Source: Nitzschia sp. DOCU1
Taxonomy: Eukaryota; Bacillariophyta; Bacillariophyceae; Bacillariales; Bacillariaceae
Assembly: GCA_951394045.1 (NCBI GenBank)
Contig: OX595992.1
Coordinates: forward strand, 1,178,001-1,242,000
Length of the DNA: 64,000 nt
Direction: 5' to 3'
Below the pieces are notes generated by a model that saw nothing but the letters and a program-made list of their open reading frames with translations, was not told where the DNA came from and did no database searches. Numbering within the stretch: position 1 is the first letter of the stretch; the number at the start of each line of letters is the position of its first letter. Shown here piece after piece: positions 20,301 through 32,866 of the stretch. Both the position numbers and the translations under genes were made by a program.

Positions 20301-23300
20301 ATCTGGCTTGGCCAAATTACCTTGGCCCGCAACCGACCCATTCTTCAAATTATGCTTGACTGCAAGGAACTTCTGCTCCAAGGATATGAGACAGGCAAAC
20401 TTATCGCTGTTGCGCCTTTCTTGGCAAAAACCCTCGAAGGCGCCAAGACTTCTGTCGTCTTTCGACCTCCGAATCCGTGGCTCATGGGATTGCTCGGCGT
20501 CTTCCGATCTGTATACGACGTTGAGGGACTCAAAATGAACATCAAATTCGAAGTGGAAGTGCTGTGCAAGAACCTCGGCATCAAACTAGAAGACATTCCT
20601 CTGAAGACAACAGAACTCGCTAAGCGAGTCGCCCCGGTGAAGGAACGCAACCCTGATTTCAACATAAAGCCGTCGCAGAAGGCCACACCAGCGCCAGGGC
20701 AGGCTCCTGCTGCTGGTGTCCTTGGAAGTCCGGATGCTAAAGCTGCATTGGGGACGCCTGCTACGGGAACTACTGGCGAGCGACCTACTACTGGTGACGA
20801 TCAAGATACTGTCATTCCGAACCTTGCGGCTTACGTGACGGTAAACGCCAGTTTGACCCAACTCCTCCAGCAGGCTGGTGGAAGCACCGCTCTTGCTTCT
20901 TTGAACAGCGCGTTGCTTAAACGTTCTGTTCCGGTTGCTGTCGACCGTGCTATCAGAGAGATCATCCAGCCTGTGGTCGAACGTAGCGTTACCATCGCTT
21001 GTATTACCACAAAGGAGATTGTTACTAAAGATTTTGCCATGGAAAGCGACGAAACCAAGATGCGAAAGGCTGGACAGCTCATGGTTGCCAACCTTGCTGG
21101 TAGCCTGGCTCTGGTCACTTGTCGCGAGCCTCTGCGATCCAGCGTTTCGACACACCTCAGGCAGTTGCTTATCAACAATGCTGGTGGTAGCAGCGAGAAG
21201 CTGACCGAGCAAGAACAGAACGTCATCGAGCAATGTGTCCAAATCTGTGCCACGGACAATTTAGAGTTGGGTTGCATGCTGATCGAAAAGGCGGCCACTG
21301 AGAAAGCAGTGCGTGACGTGGACGAAGCACTCGCCCAGTCCCTGAACGCACGACGCAAGCACCGTGAACAGACTGGGCAGCCGTTCTATGACATGTCAAT
21401 CTTTGGAAACGTTGGCCAACGCTTTCCGGCCGCCCTCCCTGAGCCACTTCGTCCGAAGCCAGGCGGTCTGCGCAGCGAGCATTTTCAGTTGTACGACAGC
21501 TTCCAGCGTCTTCCTCGACAAACTCCTGGACCAGGAGCGGGACCTGCCGCCGGTGGTCAGCCAGGTCTCGCCCCAATCAGGACGCCTCCATCGCCCTCGA
21601 ACATCTCGGTCGACACGGATTCTACACCTGGGCAAAAGTCTCAGCCTGGAATCGAGGCACTTTCCGCTATCGCTGCTAAGCTAGACAGCGCAGTAACGCA
21701 ACTACTTACGGCCGCTGGTCCCAGAGCTCCAGAAATCAAGCTTCAGATGCTCCCTCCGGAACATCAGATTCGGCAATTGTTGGGTGCCGTCAAACAGGTC
21801 TTACCGAACGTCAACCAGAACGGTGTGATGACCCACAATCTCACTGCATCAGAACAGGAAGCTGTTCTCGGATTCTCGCAGGGTATTTTCAAGCGTTTGT
21901 ATGAATTGAACTTGAGCGAACCTCTCAGGCTCGAGACCTTGGTCGCCTTGCTCGAAAACGTTGATGTATCGTGTCCCAAGTTGGGCAAGGATATTGGGAC
22001 GTGGGCAACATACGCGCCCACGAACACCGAGCAGCAGCGCCGTCTCCATAGAACGGTGCTCCTGCTTCTTATTCGAAGCCGGCTGCTTGCAGTCGCTGAC
22101 CTCGACGTTTTCCTTGCTGCTCGTGCCGATAGCGGGCGAAATCCGATTTGGGTGGAGTTTTCTCTCCTTTTCGTACGAACCGCATTCATGGAGCGTATCT
22201 CCGCGCCGTCTGATTTCCCCAAGTTGATGGATCTTTTGACTCGAATCTCCGATGGACGCAGCCAAGCAAGCCACCAGGTCCTGCAGACCTACAGAAAACC
22301 CATCGTTCGCATGCTCGAGGAAACTCGTGTCATTGGCCAGCCAGGAGATCGACAAGTTGACGCTGTTGCCGGAATGGTCACCGGGGACGAAAAACAAATC
22401 GTGCCACCCCTCGAAACACAAAGCAGCTTGTCCCCGGCTTCTCTATCGCGCATGTCAACAGCCTCCAGAAAAGTTGCCGAAGCGACAGAAGGTTTCACTA
22501 GGAACGATCCACCAGGTGCGAAGCAGCAAGTTACCAGCCTTCTTGAGAACTGGATTCGAGTGCAGAACGAGGCTGCCGGGAAGGAGAAAATTTACGCCCA
22601 GTTCTTGCAGTATTTGCAGCAGATGGGGGTTGGCAAGGCCGAAGAACACACTGAGCGTTTCCTCAGGCTCTCTGTTCTTGTTGTAATCGAAGCAGCGATG
22701 AAAACTGCTGCCGGAGGAAATGGCGCACGAACTGTTTTGAATTACACAGTCGTCGATGTCTACACCAAGCTCCTTGTATTGATGTTCAAGCACCTAAATA
22801 CGGGTGGCTCCCCTGAACAGATCGAGGCTCAGCGTTTAAGTATGTTGAACAAAATCCTTGGTGTCGCGATGAGGAGCATGATGTGGGATGCGGAGAAGAC
22901 CAAGAAGGCTGGAGCACAGTGGGACCAAAGACCTTGGTTCCGCCTCTTCCTCAATCTCATCATTGATGTAAATAAGCCGGACCCGGCGATGGAAAAGATC
23001 AAGCTCGGAGTTTTGAGTGTTTTTGGCGCCGCGTTTCACGTCTCCCAGCCATTGGTCCTGCCAGGTAAGAAGGTTGTTGCGGTGAAGTAATTGCCTGTAT
23101 CCTTGAAGTGCTCACTCCTCCTCTATTGAAGCCTTTGCCTTCTCGTGGTTCGAGCTCGTGACGCACCGCCACTTCCTCCCGAATTTATTGTTGATCGAAG
23201 GACAGAAGGGATGGAACATTGCCCACCAACTTCTCATTGATTATTTCCTGTTCTTGGAGCCCCAGATCAAACGCGGAGAAATGCCACCTGCAGTCAAGAA

Positions 23301-24132
23301 GCTTTACGAGGGCACTCTCCGTGTTTTCCTGGTTCTCCTACACGACTTCCCTTCATTTTTGGCAGGCTATCACTTATCTTTCTGTAATGTGATCCCTTAC
23401 ACTTGCGTGCAGCTTCGAAACCTGGTCTTGTCTGCCAGTCCGAAGGGCATGCTCCCGCCTGACCCGTTCACACCAAATCTCAAGATAGACCTACTTCCCG
23501 AAATTTCTCAGAGCCCGTCCGTCCTTTCGAATGTTTTGGGTCCGATTGAATCGTTCCGAGGACACTTGGATGCTTTTCTGCAGGACGGCCAGAGTCGCAA
23601 CTTTCTCTCAGGTCTTCCAGGGCTCCTGGTGAAAGAAGGCAACGAAGTGGATGCTCCAAAGGTCAACTCCCTTGTTCTTTACGTCGGAATCCATGCCCTT
23701 GCTCGAAGCCAAAGTTCGCAAATCTCTTTGTCACGAACCCCGGAAATGGAGGTTCTCCAGAAGCTCATGGACTTTGACGACAAGGGTCGCTACATTTGCT
23801 TGAATGCCATTGCAAATCAGCTCCGTTACCCCTCGAGCCATACCCACTACTTTTCCTGCGTGATGCTTTACTTGTTCAGTGAGTCCAAAGACGTTGGTGT
23901 CAAAGAACAAGTCACGCGGGTACTGCTAGAGCGGTTGATTCTTCACAGACCTCATCCCTGGGGATTGTTGGTCACCTTCATTGAGCTCATCAAGAATCAG
24001 CGCTACGGGTTCTGGAACTATCCTTTCACTCGGTGCGCGACCGAGATTGAGAAGGTCTTCGAGAGCGTGGCCAGGTCTTGTATGCCTCCGGGATCACAGC
24101 ACTCTACCGTAGTCGCAGGAGGAGACGACTAG
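17331..24132 (+). CDS. NOT1: CCR4-NOT complex scaffold subunit NOT1
   Basis: NOT1 is the large scaffold of the CCR4-NOT deadenylase, which shortens mRNA poly(A) tails and represses translation. Exons are 17331-17501, 17607-23064 and 23132-24132, with introns of 105 and 67 bp. The joined frame gives 2209 residues, close to yeast (2108) and human (2376). The middle has the MIF4G-like CAF1-binding region (VEEMATAYFQKIYT, FACMVHNLFDEYRFFSKYPE) and the CNOT9-binding DUF3819-like region (VTVNASLTQLLQQ, VDRAIREIIQPVVERSVTIA, ...TKDFAMESDE). The C-terminal Not1 domain has FAFSWFELVTHRHFLP, LYVGIHALARSQ and FWNYPFTRC. Low-complexity P/G/T/S linkers separate the domains. A second start is possible: an upstream exon from ATG 17039 to 17254 splices in phase to 17349. 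Confidence 0.95.
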
Positions 24133-24827
24133 AGATCATCATCAAGCAGAAGACAGTTGTAACAATATGCATTTGAAAGCAAGAGCGCTTACATACTACT
24201 CATGATAAAGATATGATAAAGTATGCACATTATTCATTGAATTTACACTCGAGAAATCCGTAGTGGTGGCTTTGCAGAGGGGTCACAAGTTTTCCTACGG
24301 GATGCTGCTGTTTCCGTTTCATCGATAGATTACAGTGTAGTTTGTAACTACTCGTCGTGTTCGAAAGATTCGAGCCCGTTATCATACTATCGTACCGCCG
24401 CCGGTAGCTTGGCATTGCTACATACAATACGTAGAACTACTATCATACCAGGTACGTGACCTACCACGGCTCACCCACAACTTTTCTTCCTGTGACTCCA
24501 CGTGGAGTATTAGGTCACACGACTGCATCACGCTGACTGCCACGCACCTCGAATTCCGTGGCAAAACAAGGAGTTTCGTCTCCATCCAACGAATTTGAGT
24601 GGACGCTGCGGCATCAGAATGGCAGCTGGTGCCAATCCTATTTTGTTCGGGCGGCAGTCGAATGTTCGAATTCCCGATCGACCGACCTATTGCAAATATC
24701 AATCTGGCAAACCATCTTGCCCCCCCGCCGCATTGGGTATCTTTTGGATTCAATCTCTCCTGCACCTACTTCACCCACAACTTCTGAGAAATCTTTTGTG
24801 CCGAACGAAGAAAGTTTTTAAAAGAAA
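24133..24827. other. Intergenic between NOT1 and the DUF493 gene
   Basis: No gene or repeat of note. It contains the NOT1 3' end and the upstream region of the DUF493 gene. Confidence 0.45.
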
Positions 24828-25601
24828 ATGTCGAAATTGTCTCTTGCCGCCGTAATTCTTCTGGCCGGGGCCGACGCCTTTTGCCTGTTCGAGGGATTCC
24901 AGAGGGCAACCAGCGTCGTCCATATGGCACCTCCCGATGGTCCCGCCGGCAGCTTTTTCCACCAAGTTCCAGACGAGGGTGAGAGTCGTGAAAAATCAGA
25001 GCCAAAGGATTTTGACGATCAGGTCTCGGAACTCTTGCGGCAACGGCGGAGGCCTCCTCGAGCATCCCAGCCTTCGACAGTAAACGGAGTTCCCCTTGCC
25101 AAGGCTACTGGTGAGTTTCGTGTTGATAATGGCGATGGCGTATTCCATTACTAGTTTTTGCCTTTCTCAACGACGAACATGCTACCTGCAGGCTTCGGGA
25201 AGGCGTCCAGTAAAAAGTCGTCAACAAAACCCTTTGTCGGCATTGGACCGCCCGATCCGGTTCTAAACGATCCGACCAAGCCAGAATTTGATGACCAAGG
25301 ATACACACTTTACACCGATCGCGAAACGGGGGAGAAATCTCGGGTCTTTGAAGCATTGGTCGACTATCCCTGCGACTTTACATTGAAAATTGTTGGTGTC
25401 AACGAGGGGCTCTTTGTGGAGGAAATTGTTGCTGTTGTCGCGGAGGCTTGCGAGTCAGAAGTAAGCACCTTGGCCTACCGGACAAAGGTGATGGGAAAAT
25501 GGACCAGTGTGACCGTTCAGGCTCCTGTCAAAAGCTCGGAAATGCTATATGCGCTCTACGAAAAGGTAGACTTGGATCCTCGAGTCAAGTTTAAGTTTTA
25601 G
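24828..25601 (+). CDS. Plastid-targeted DUF493 (YbeD-like) protein
   Basis: Exons 24828-25110 and 25192-25601 with an 81-bp intron (GTGAGT...CTGCAG) give 230 residues. The start MSKLSLAAVILLAGADAFCL is a signal peptide with a DAF plastid motif. A disordered, charged linker with RQRRRPPRAS follows. The C-terminal 85 residues match DUF493/YbeD: FEALVDYPCDFTLKIVG, an EEIVAVV helix, and SEMLYALYEKVDLDPRVKFKF at the end. YbeD-like domains have an ACT-like alpha/beta fold; their role is poorly defined, and a regulatory ligand-binding function is only suggested by the fold. Convergent with alternative oxidase, with 117 bp between the stops. Confidence 0.82.
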
Positions 25602-25718
25602 ACTATGATCATGTGCTATAAACAGATGGGTGCACTGCGCCAGTCCATACTTTTACAAGGAAACCAAAGGACTCGTATCAAGGAAAATGTGCTTTTTTGT
25701 TGGGTTGTCGAGCCCCAC

Positions 25719-27119
25719 TTAATCCTTTCCTCTGGTCATGACTGCCTGAACATACTTTGTCAACATCATGTCGAGCTTGGACTCTGGATCGTACAATGGA
25801 TTGATCTGTCCTTCCTTCACGCCACTGATCAGGTGATTGACATCCCGATGTTCAGCCTCGTCCGCTCGCACCGCCTTCATAAGATCGAGGACAGTTCCAT
25901 CTTGTCCAAGCTTCCAGTATGCGATGGCAATTTTGGGTGGTGCCATGGTTTTCCACTTGGCCAACTCGGTACCTTCAGGGGCAATTTCGATCGCTTTGAT
26001 GATCTTTGTATAAGTTGACACAGCTTCCTCTTCGACGTAACCCACAAAAGAATGTGCAAAGCGAGGACTGATGACATACGCCACCATAAAGGCTGCGCCG
26101 AATCCCACCTGAGACACGACGACGGCCGCTCGAAAAAGGAGACCGGGATCCTTCATTCGGACAAATGTGAGAAGGTGCATACGTTCATTGTTTGCTTCTT
26201 CCAGAAACAGTTGCATGTAGCCGCCATCTGGCTTCATGTTACGCAGGCTACGGAAGTGCCTCACAATGGCAGCGACCATTCCAGGGACTGCGGCGATAGT
26301 CTCTAGGAAGATGGTGCGATAGAGCACATTTGAGGCTGTGATCTTGCTAACATCGTTTCTCCAACCAGTTGCATAGTCAAAGATATAACGGACTGCTTGG
26401 ACACTCTTGAAGGCCGCCTTCTGAATTAAATCCTTGGGCTCGACGTGAGTCATTTTGACTTTCAATTCCTCTTCTGTGTAATGACCATGGGGATGTCCAA
26501 GGTTGAAAAATTCGACGCCATCACGACCAATTCCCAATGGATGCTGACCACTCTCGCGAAAATGAAGAGGTTGGTCTCCCGATTCCACACCATCTGTTCC
26601 CTTGTTGGCGTTCTCGGCAACGCGATCAATGGCTTCAATAAATGTGCTAAAGCGGGTGCTGCCCCCGGCCTTAGCAGCATAGTAGAGGTCTGAAAGTTCA
26701 ACGATCTCCTCGTCTGTAAATACGTCCTTGTGTTTCCTCAACAGCTGTTTTAGTTCATCAGCGTCGAGTCTGCATGTGTTTCAGCGAAAACGAGGGAAAA
26801 TGAGATATATTCCGACAAAATGAGGTTCGGTCCAAGAACCCCGACATTTCACTAACCTGCCGTCAAAGTTGGCGTCGACTTCCATCAACTCAGCCTTGAT
26901 TTGGCGGACTGCCGCGAGGTCAAGGGCCCTTAATGGCTTTTCAATGTAGGCAACTTCTTGTTTCGATACGTCAGCGGAAAAGTAGCGCGGGGTCATTGCA
27001 TTCGTCATAGTCGTCATGAGCGGCTTGGACACCGTTGATGGCCTGAGAAAAGCCGAGAGACTCCTTCCATTGTGAGTTGCAAGTTTCCTAGCAAAGCGTT
27101 GAGTGGTAGAAGCGAGCAT
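25719..27119 (-). CDS. AOX: Mitochondrial alternative oxidase with an N-terminal EF-hand
   Basis: AOX is a di-iron ubiquinol oxidase of the inner mitochondrial membrane that bypasses complexes III and IV. Exon 1 is 26857-27119 and exon 2 is 25719-26769, with an 87-bp intron (GTTAGT...TGCAG), giving 437 residues. The oxidase part is complete: FLETIAAVPGM, EEANNERMHL, YVEEEAVSTYT and RADEAEHRDVNH supply all Glu and His iron ligands. The N-terminus (MLASTTQRFARKLATHNGRS) is a typical mitochondrial presequence. Between the two lies something unusual: residues 82-93, DANFDGRLDADE, fit the canonical calcium-binding EF-hand loop with acidic positions 1, 5 and 12, followed by a helix and a degenerate second hand (KAGGSTRFSTFIEAID). 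The intron splits the loop at the arginine codon, and splicing restores it exactly. This suggests calcium control of alternative respiration. Confidence 0.95.
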
Positions 27120-27850
27120 TGTGCTTGCAATGTGCCGATGTGGTTTCAAGTTTGTTTGGGTTTCAAATTTAATGAGAGAGAGATAGGAAAAAGTGATCGT
27201 CGAAGATATTCTTCCGATGGTCGGAGGTTTGCGGTGCGGCGACGTGCGTCCGGTTTTGTTCCCAGTCGCACGTTCCCATCCAGAGCTTTTTATGTATGGG
27301 AATTCGGGAGAATTCGCTATCGTGTCGCACCGCACGAAAATCCTGCATGGCGGGTGGGGAACGATTCTTTCTTCCTATGGTCGAAATAACACATTCATTC
27401 ATGCACGGAGATTCTCCTTCTTCCATAGGCCATAAAACAAAAAGTGGGGTGACGTACATTACCAGGTAAGGCTCGGTTTTGTTCCTGGTCGTTCTGTCGT
27501 AGTAGAATAGTCGTACCATGTATTTTGTTCGGGCGAATTCGCTGTCGTGTCGCACCGGCATTTCTGTACATTTTGCTGGCCTACCCCTAAGAGGGAGCGA
27601 GACTAAAAGACAATCATTGTGAATTCACGAAACGTCAAAGAGTTACCTAAGGGGTCGATGGAACGTGACAGACGTGGGCTACCTTTTGAGCGACTAGAGA
27701 AAATGTAGGACCACATTGCCAGCCATTGATAGTTTGCTCTTGCATAGCTATTTTAAAACTCCTACCAGTACTCCGGAATACGCTAGTAATAGGTAAATGG
27801 AGCGGATTACGAGACTTGAGTCTACTTGATTGCAATTGAATGCTCCACTA
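27120..27850. other. Intergenic with a diverged duplicated segment
   Basis: Two stretches, about 27251-27334 and 27474-27560, share GGTTTTGTTCC, a CAGTCG/TGGTCG box and GAATTCGCT(A/G)TCGTGTCGCACCG in the same order, so they are an old direct duplication. No gene seen. The region is upstream of AOX. Confidence 0.55.
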
Positions 27851-29661
27851 CTAGGAGCTAGATGTGCCAGCCTTTCTTGATGGTGGGGATAGGCCGAACA
27901 CGGCGCCGATGCGGCTTGCTACTGGTCCTGACCAAATACGTCCGGCGAAGCAAGCAGCTCGGAATAGTTGAAATACTGCAAAACATGCCCAAACTTGCTC
28001 CACAGTCCCCCCGCCACTGAGCTTAATCCGAAGCAATGCTGGCGGAAGCAGCGCTGTGCTCACAAGATAGACAGAAGCCAAAAATTTTAGCTCTCTCCTT
28101 GCTAACAACACTCCCTCGGAAACAGCCACTGGGGCTGTCAAAAAGGCTCCCCACCAGAGGTACTTGGCAAGAGGCTTGACTGCCGCTTGCACCGTAGTAT
28201 CAGACGTCAACATCGAGCCTCTAAATGCAGGTACCATAGCCGCGAGCGTAGCAATAATTGACCCGCTAACAAACCCAATTTTCAAGAGAGATGTTCCAAC
28301 ATCAAACGCAGCCTGTCTCCACTGCGCCGCTGCCGGGTCGGCATTCTCCTTGTATTTTGGATTTCTCTTCTTCATGTCAGCGACATAATCATAGACGGGA
28401 GCCAAAAAAGGCGGAATGAAGGTTTGAGCAGTCTGACTGATGACTTCCAAGAATGGGCTGGCAAAGAAGAACAGCGACAAAATGATTTGGTGGGATGCCA
28501 GTGGCGTAGGTTGACCAGGCACGCCGGCGGCGCTATTTGTGAGGAATCCAAACGCCGCAAGTTTTCCGAGGATCAAAGTCAAGACGGGTGCAGCAAAGCC
28601 CAAGAACGCTCTTCCCGATACGGAGTCCGCCGTCACAGGTGGTTTCTTGATGAGACCAAAGGAGTGATCACGAATTAGACGCTGACGAGCTGGTTTGACG
28701 AGCGCTGCTGTTGCGACCAATTGAGCGATCAGTGTGGCAATCGCTGCCCCTCGTAATCCCATACCGAACCGCGCAACAAGTAAGTAATCGCCAATCACAT
28801 TGATAACAGTGGAATATAGAATTGCAATCAATGGTGTCACCGAATCCTGACCACCCAATAAGGCCGCTTGTACCACCCCACCAAACAACGACGACGGCAT
28901 TGAAAATGCACGGATTTTCACGTAGTCAACGGCGGCATCCAGTAGTCCAGGCGTTTTCGCCGCTTCCTTGCCTTAAAGGTGGGCGAATTAAAAGAAAACC
29001 GGCGACGATTAGAATGTTTGCTTTCCGATCAAGCGTATCCAAAATTAATAGCGATGGCAAGCTTACCAATATAGAGGGCCAAAAGTGGTCGTGTAAACGC
29101 CAGCAAGAAGAACATGAGCCCGATGCCACATTTGGTGGATACTCGAGCTGCTGTACGAACCACACTTTCCGCCTTGTCCGACAGTTCTCCCCGCTGAGCC
29201 CTTGCTGACGAGTAGAGATTTGTCGTGGCGACGTTTAGAAAGGCAAAGAGATAGGTGGCACCATCGAAAAACGTCGTGGCTGGACCCAGAGCTGCCAGCT
29301 GGCGAGCAGATGTTGACGCATCACCGGAGAGTCCCACAAATGCAGTGTCTACCAGAGACAGCAATGGTTGAGCCACCCATAGACCAAGGCAGGGCACGGC
29401 GAATTTTCGGTACTGTGCAAGGGTGGGTAGTGGTGGCGGTGATTTCTTGACATTAGATCCACCACGAGGAATGTCTTCTATGGACGATGGCAGCGATTCT
29501 TCATCGTCAGGCGCGGATTGATGTATCAACAATGACTTTGACTCTTTTCCTGGGAAAGCAGCAACGGGCAAACCAGAGGAAAAGGCAGTTGCTCCCACCA
29601 GCACTACGCCAGACCACGCAACGAACAACCATGTCAAAGACCTGATCTTTGAGAACTTCAT
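27851..29661 (-). CDS. MATE-family multidrug/metabolite exporter, probably plastid envelope
   Basis: Exon 1 is 29067-29661 and exon 2 is 27851-28971, with a 95-bp intron (GTAAGC...TTTAAG) splitting a glycine codon. The product has 571 residues. The start [20 protein letters not shown] ends in [10 protein letters not shown], an A-F plastid motif, then an acidic linker. The rest is a membrane protein with about 12 hydrophobic segments; [18 protein letters not shown] is the typical first MATE helix and [16 protein letters not shown] a later one. MATE proteins export organic cations or metabolites using H+ or Na+ gradients. Plant plastid members such as EDS5 carry salicylate-related compounds, but the substrate here is unknown. 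Divergent from the acyl-CoA dehydrogenase gene. Confidence 0.87.
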
Positions 29662-30105
29662 GATGACAACGAAAACCTAGTCGAGCAATCCTTCCTCTCT
29701 TGTAAGGGCGGATACTTTTCTGACTGTCAGCATCATCGTCGCCGATCCATCCGATGGCAAAAATCATTGGCAACACAGCATTTTTGTCTCGTCAGTCTTT
29801 GACACCAAAACGATGTGCCGATGGCCAATGACGTACGAGCACTGTTGAAGGCCAGACGAAACAGGATCCAATTGGTCGAATATTAGCGTTCGCTAAACTG
29901 ACACCGAAATTCGCTCCAAAATGGGCGCATCATCTTACCTTCCCCTCCATCATCGAGGCCGAACGGCTCGCAACGACCGATCCAATTGCATTTGAGAATC
30001 TTCGCCCAGATAGACCGCCACAAAACGACGGCAGCATCAGAATCACAATATTCTTTCGACGACCCTTTCTCTTGATAGTGGAAAGAAAGAAACAAAGCAG
30101 TAGCC
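29662..30105. promoter_or_regulatory. Shared upstream region between MATE and acyl-CoA dehydrogenase genes
   Basis: 444 bp separate two divergent starts. No gene and no specific motif are assigned. Confidence 0.3.
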
Positions 30106-31514
30106 ATGATGCTTTCTCGACTTGCCTCTACCGTCTCCCGGCGCACTGCCACGACAACTGCCGTCCGATCCATCACGTCGCATTCTCAACTCCCTGAAGA
30201 GCACAAAATGATTTACGAGATGTGTCGCAACTTTGCCGATAACGAGCTGGCGCCGAATGCTGGCAAGTGGGATCAAAAGCACGAGTTTCCAAAGGATGCT
30301 GTGACTCAGCTAGGAGAGCTCGGTCTCATGGGTATCAACATTCCAGAAGAAAATGGTGGCTCTGGTTTGGATGCTATGAGTTATGCCATTGCCATGGAAG
30401 AAATCTCTCGAGGATGCGCGTCGGTGGGAGTCATTATGAGTGCACACAACTCACTTTATATGTATCCTGTCCAAACCTTCGGCACCCCTGAACAACATGA
30501 GAAATGGATCACTCCATTCACGGGAACTGACGGTCTCAAGGTCGGTTGCTTTGGACTTTCGGAACCGGGCAATGGCTCTGACGCAGGTGCTGCCAGTACG
30601 ACAGCCACCAAAGATGGAGACGACTGGATCATTAATGGAACCAAGGCTTGGATTACCAATGCCCACGAGGCCAGTGCTGCTGTTGTGTTCGCAACCACGG
30701 ACAAGAGCCTCAAGTAAGTATTTGTCGTCTGCTTCCCTCAGCTTATTTATTTGTCCGACGAGTATCTGACGACCGAATTTTGCAAAAAAACTCTTATCAA
30801 CCTCTTGTAGACACAAGGGTATCTCCGCCTTTATTGTTCCCACGGATGCAGAAGGGTTTAGCCTTGGTGCCAAAGAGGATAAGCTCGGTATTCGTGCTTC
30901 GTCAACCGCGAACTTGATCATGGAGAATGTGCGCATCCCAGGCGACTGCCTTTTGGGCGAGTTGGGGCAGGGATTCAAAATTGCCATGCAAACTTTGGAT
31001 GGAGGTCGTATTGGTGTTGCCGGACAAGCCTTGGGTATTGCTTCGGCTTCGATTGACTGTGCTGTCAAGTATGCTTTGGAACGTCAGGCCTTTGGTCGAC
31101 CCATTTCCGATTTCCAAATGATCCAACTCAAGATTTCGCAAATGTCTGTAGCCCGCGACAGTGCTCGACTTTTGACCTGGCGTGCCGCTCAACTCAAGGA
31201 TGCTGGCAAAAAGTACACTCGTGAGGCTGCCATGGCTAAGTTGGCAGCAAGTGAAGCCGCGACCTTTTGCAGTCACCAGGCAATCCAGGTTCTCGGAGGA
31301 ATGGGCTACGTTACGGAAATGCCGGCAGAAAGGCACTATCGAGGTAAGTATTTCAAAGTCTCAACAAGGAAAATTCGCAGTGGAAATGTTGGACTGACTT
31401 TTTTGTTTTCTCTCGTCCTTATCAGATGCTCGCATTACTGAGATTTATGAAGGAACATCAGAAGTCCAACACTTGGTTATCGCCGGCGATGTTGTCAAGG
31501 AATACAGGTCGTAA
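30106..31514 (+). CDS. Mitochondrial acyl-CoA dehydrogenase (short-chain type)
   Basis: This FAD enzyme carries out the first step of fatty-acid or branched-chain acyl-CoA oxidation and passes electrons to ETF. Exons are 30106-30713, 30811-31343 and 31426-31514, with introns of 97 and 82 bp; 409 residues result. The presequence [20 protein letters not shown] is mitochondrial. Family blocks: [80 protein letters not shown], and [10 protein letters not shown], whose glutamate is at the catalytic-base position of short-chain enzymes. The length fits SCAD/butyryl-CoA dehydrogenase. Chain-length preference cannot be read from sequence. Convergent with the DUF3228 gene, with only 49 bp between stops. 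Confidence 0.95.
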
Positions 31515-31563
31515 ATGCCAAGTAAATTGAATTTTTATAGCTTGACTTTTATTCATACTACTA

Positions 31564-32375
31564 TTATGACACTACAACATTGTCCTTCCAGTAGTTTACT
31601 GATTCCATGTACGCATCACGGTCTAAGGGGACTCCTGAACCGCCTTGGTCCTTTCCCAAACTGTTTCGCATCACTGTAATGGGGTTCATGGGCAACTCGT
31701 AGTCTACATCCTGAGCTTTGATACTCACAATGCCCCATGGCGCTGTCTCTTCACCCTTTTCTTTTCCCATGCTTTCATTCTCCTTTTGAATCTGCCACAG
31801 AAAGCGAAGAAATTAAGTTCAACAGTAGGTAGATCATTATCCCCACGCAGCCGCTCATGTTCGCTCACCTGTTCTCTGGAATACAGTATCAGGTCCAAAT
31901 ATTTTGCCACTGGCAACTTGTCGGCTCCACCAACAAGATCCAATGGAATAAATCGCTGAAGAATAGGTAGTTCCTTGTCGTTCCGCGCCGCATACTCGGT
32001 TCGCACCAGGTGCTCATTTTCCTTGGTAAGAGGTAGGACATTGACCCTGGCGTCGGAAAAATCATTGACCAGAAAGATATGCTTGCAAAAGGGAGCATAC
32101 CCGTCTTTCAGGTTGGATTCGTCAAATCGTCCATTGGCAATCTCTTCAAATTCTGCCACTGACTGGGTGAAAATTGTGCCACCGTAGCTTTTGCTGGCTT
32201 CGTGCTCGGAAAACTGACGGAAACAAAATGGGTCAACCACCATGGGCTTGACACTACTATTATTGGATCCTGATGCCGACATGCTCGTGCTGAATCTACG
32301 AAAGCCTTCAAAGATTGTTGGAAACCGTCGGATTCCAGATGAGGAGACAAAAGATACCAACCAGAATGATCTCAT
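31564..32375 (-). CDS. DUF3228-family protein
   Basis: Exon 1 is 31869-32375 and exon 2 is 31564-31791, separated by a 77-bp intron (GTGAGC...GGCAG), giving 244 residues. The block VDPFCFRQFSEHEASKSYGG with TIFTQSVAEFEEIAN is the conserved DUF3228 start, followed by HIFLVNDFSDARVNVLPLT and YLDLILYSREQIQKENE. The last exon ends with PWGIVSIKAQDVDYELPMNP, also conserved in pattern. The family has no assigned function. The first 30 residues could be a mitochondrial presequence (RRFPTIFEGFRRFSTS), with MSASG as an alternative inner start. Confidence 0.78.
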
Positions 32376-32866
32376 TGTTATCTGCCAGAGATCGAATGAA
32401 CCTCTTCGTCAGCACGAGCTGTTGCTGCCACCAGTAGTTACGCGATGGTGAAAGATTTCGGGTAGATTTCGCATTATCGCGGCGAACCGCTCGAAGGAGT
32501 CAAGTCATCATCACTCAATATTGACTACCTGGACTAACGACTCTCCACCAAGATACTCTCTAATAGGAGAGGCCCCTTGGAAGATAAAGTTGTCGGCGTG
32601 CTAGATAGATGAGTGTACAACGAGAATATTCAAGAAAGTGCCTCGAGGCGGCTCATCAACGATAGAGTATGGACGCGTGCAGTATGGCACCGTTCTGCGT
32701 TTCAACTGATGCAACGATGAGCCCACAAACATCAACTCTGGACATTTATAAACGGATCTCCGATTGGCGAGCAATATGTATTGATAAAAATAATGGTCTT
32801 GCATTAAAATGATAAAACTGATTCACCAAAGCACCAAAACGAATAGCCCACATCATGATGATTTCT
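32376..32866. other. Intergenic, 491 bp
   Basis: Between the DUF3228 start and the carbamate kinase stop. No gene or repeat seen. Confidence 0.45.

Noticed and set aside
27169..27561. Minus-strand ORF of 130 codons upstream of AOX
   Set aside because: It covers a duplicated non-coding segment, and its peptide repeats (MPVRHDSEFAR and AVRHDSEFSR) only reflect that duplication.
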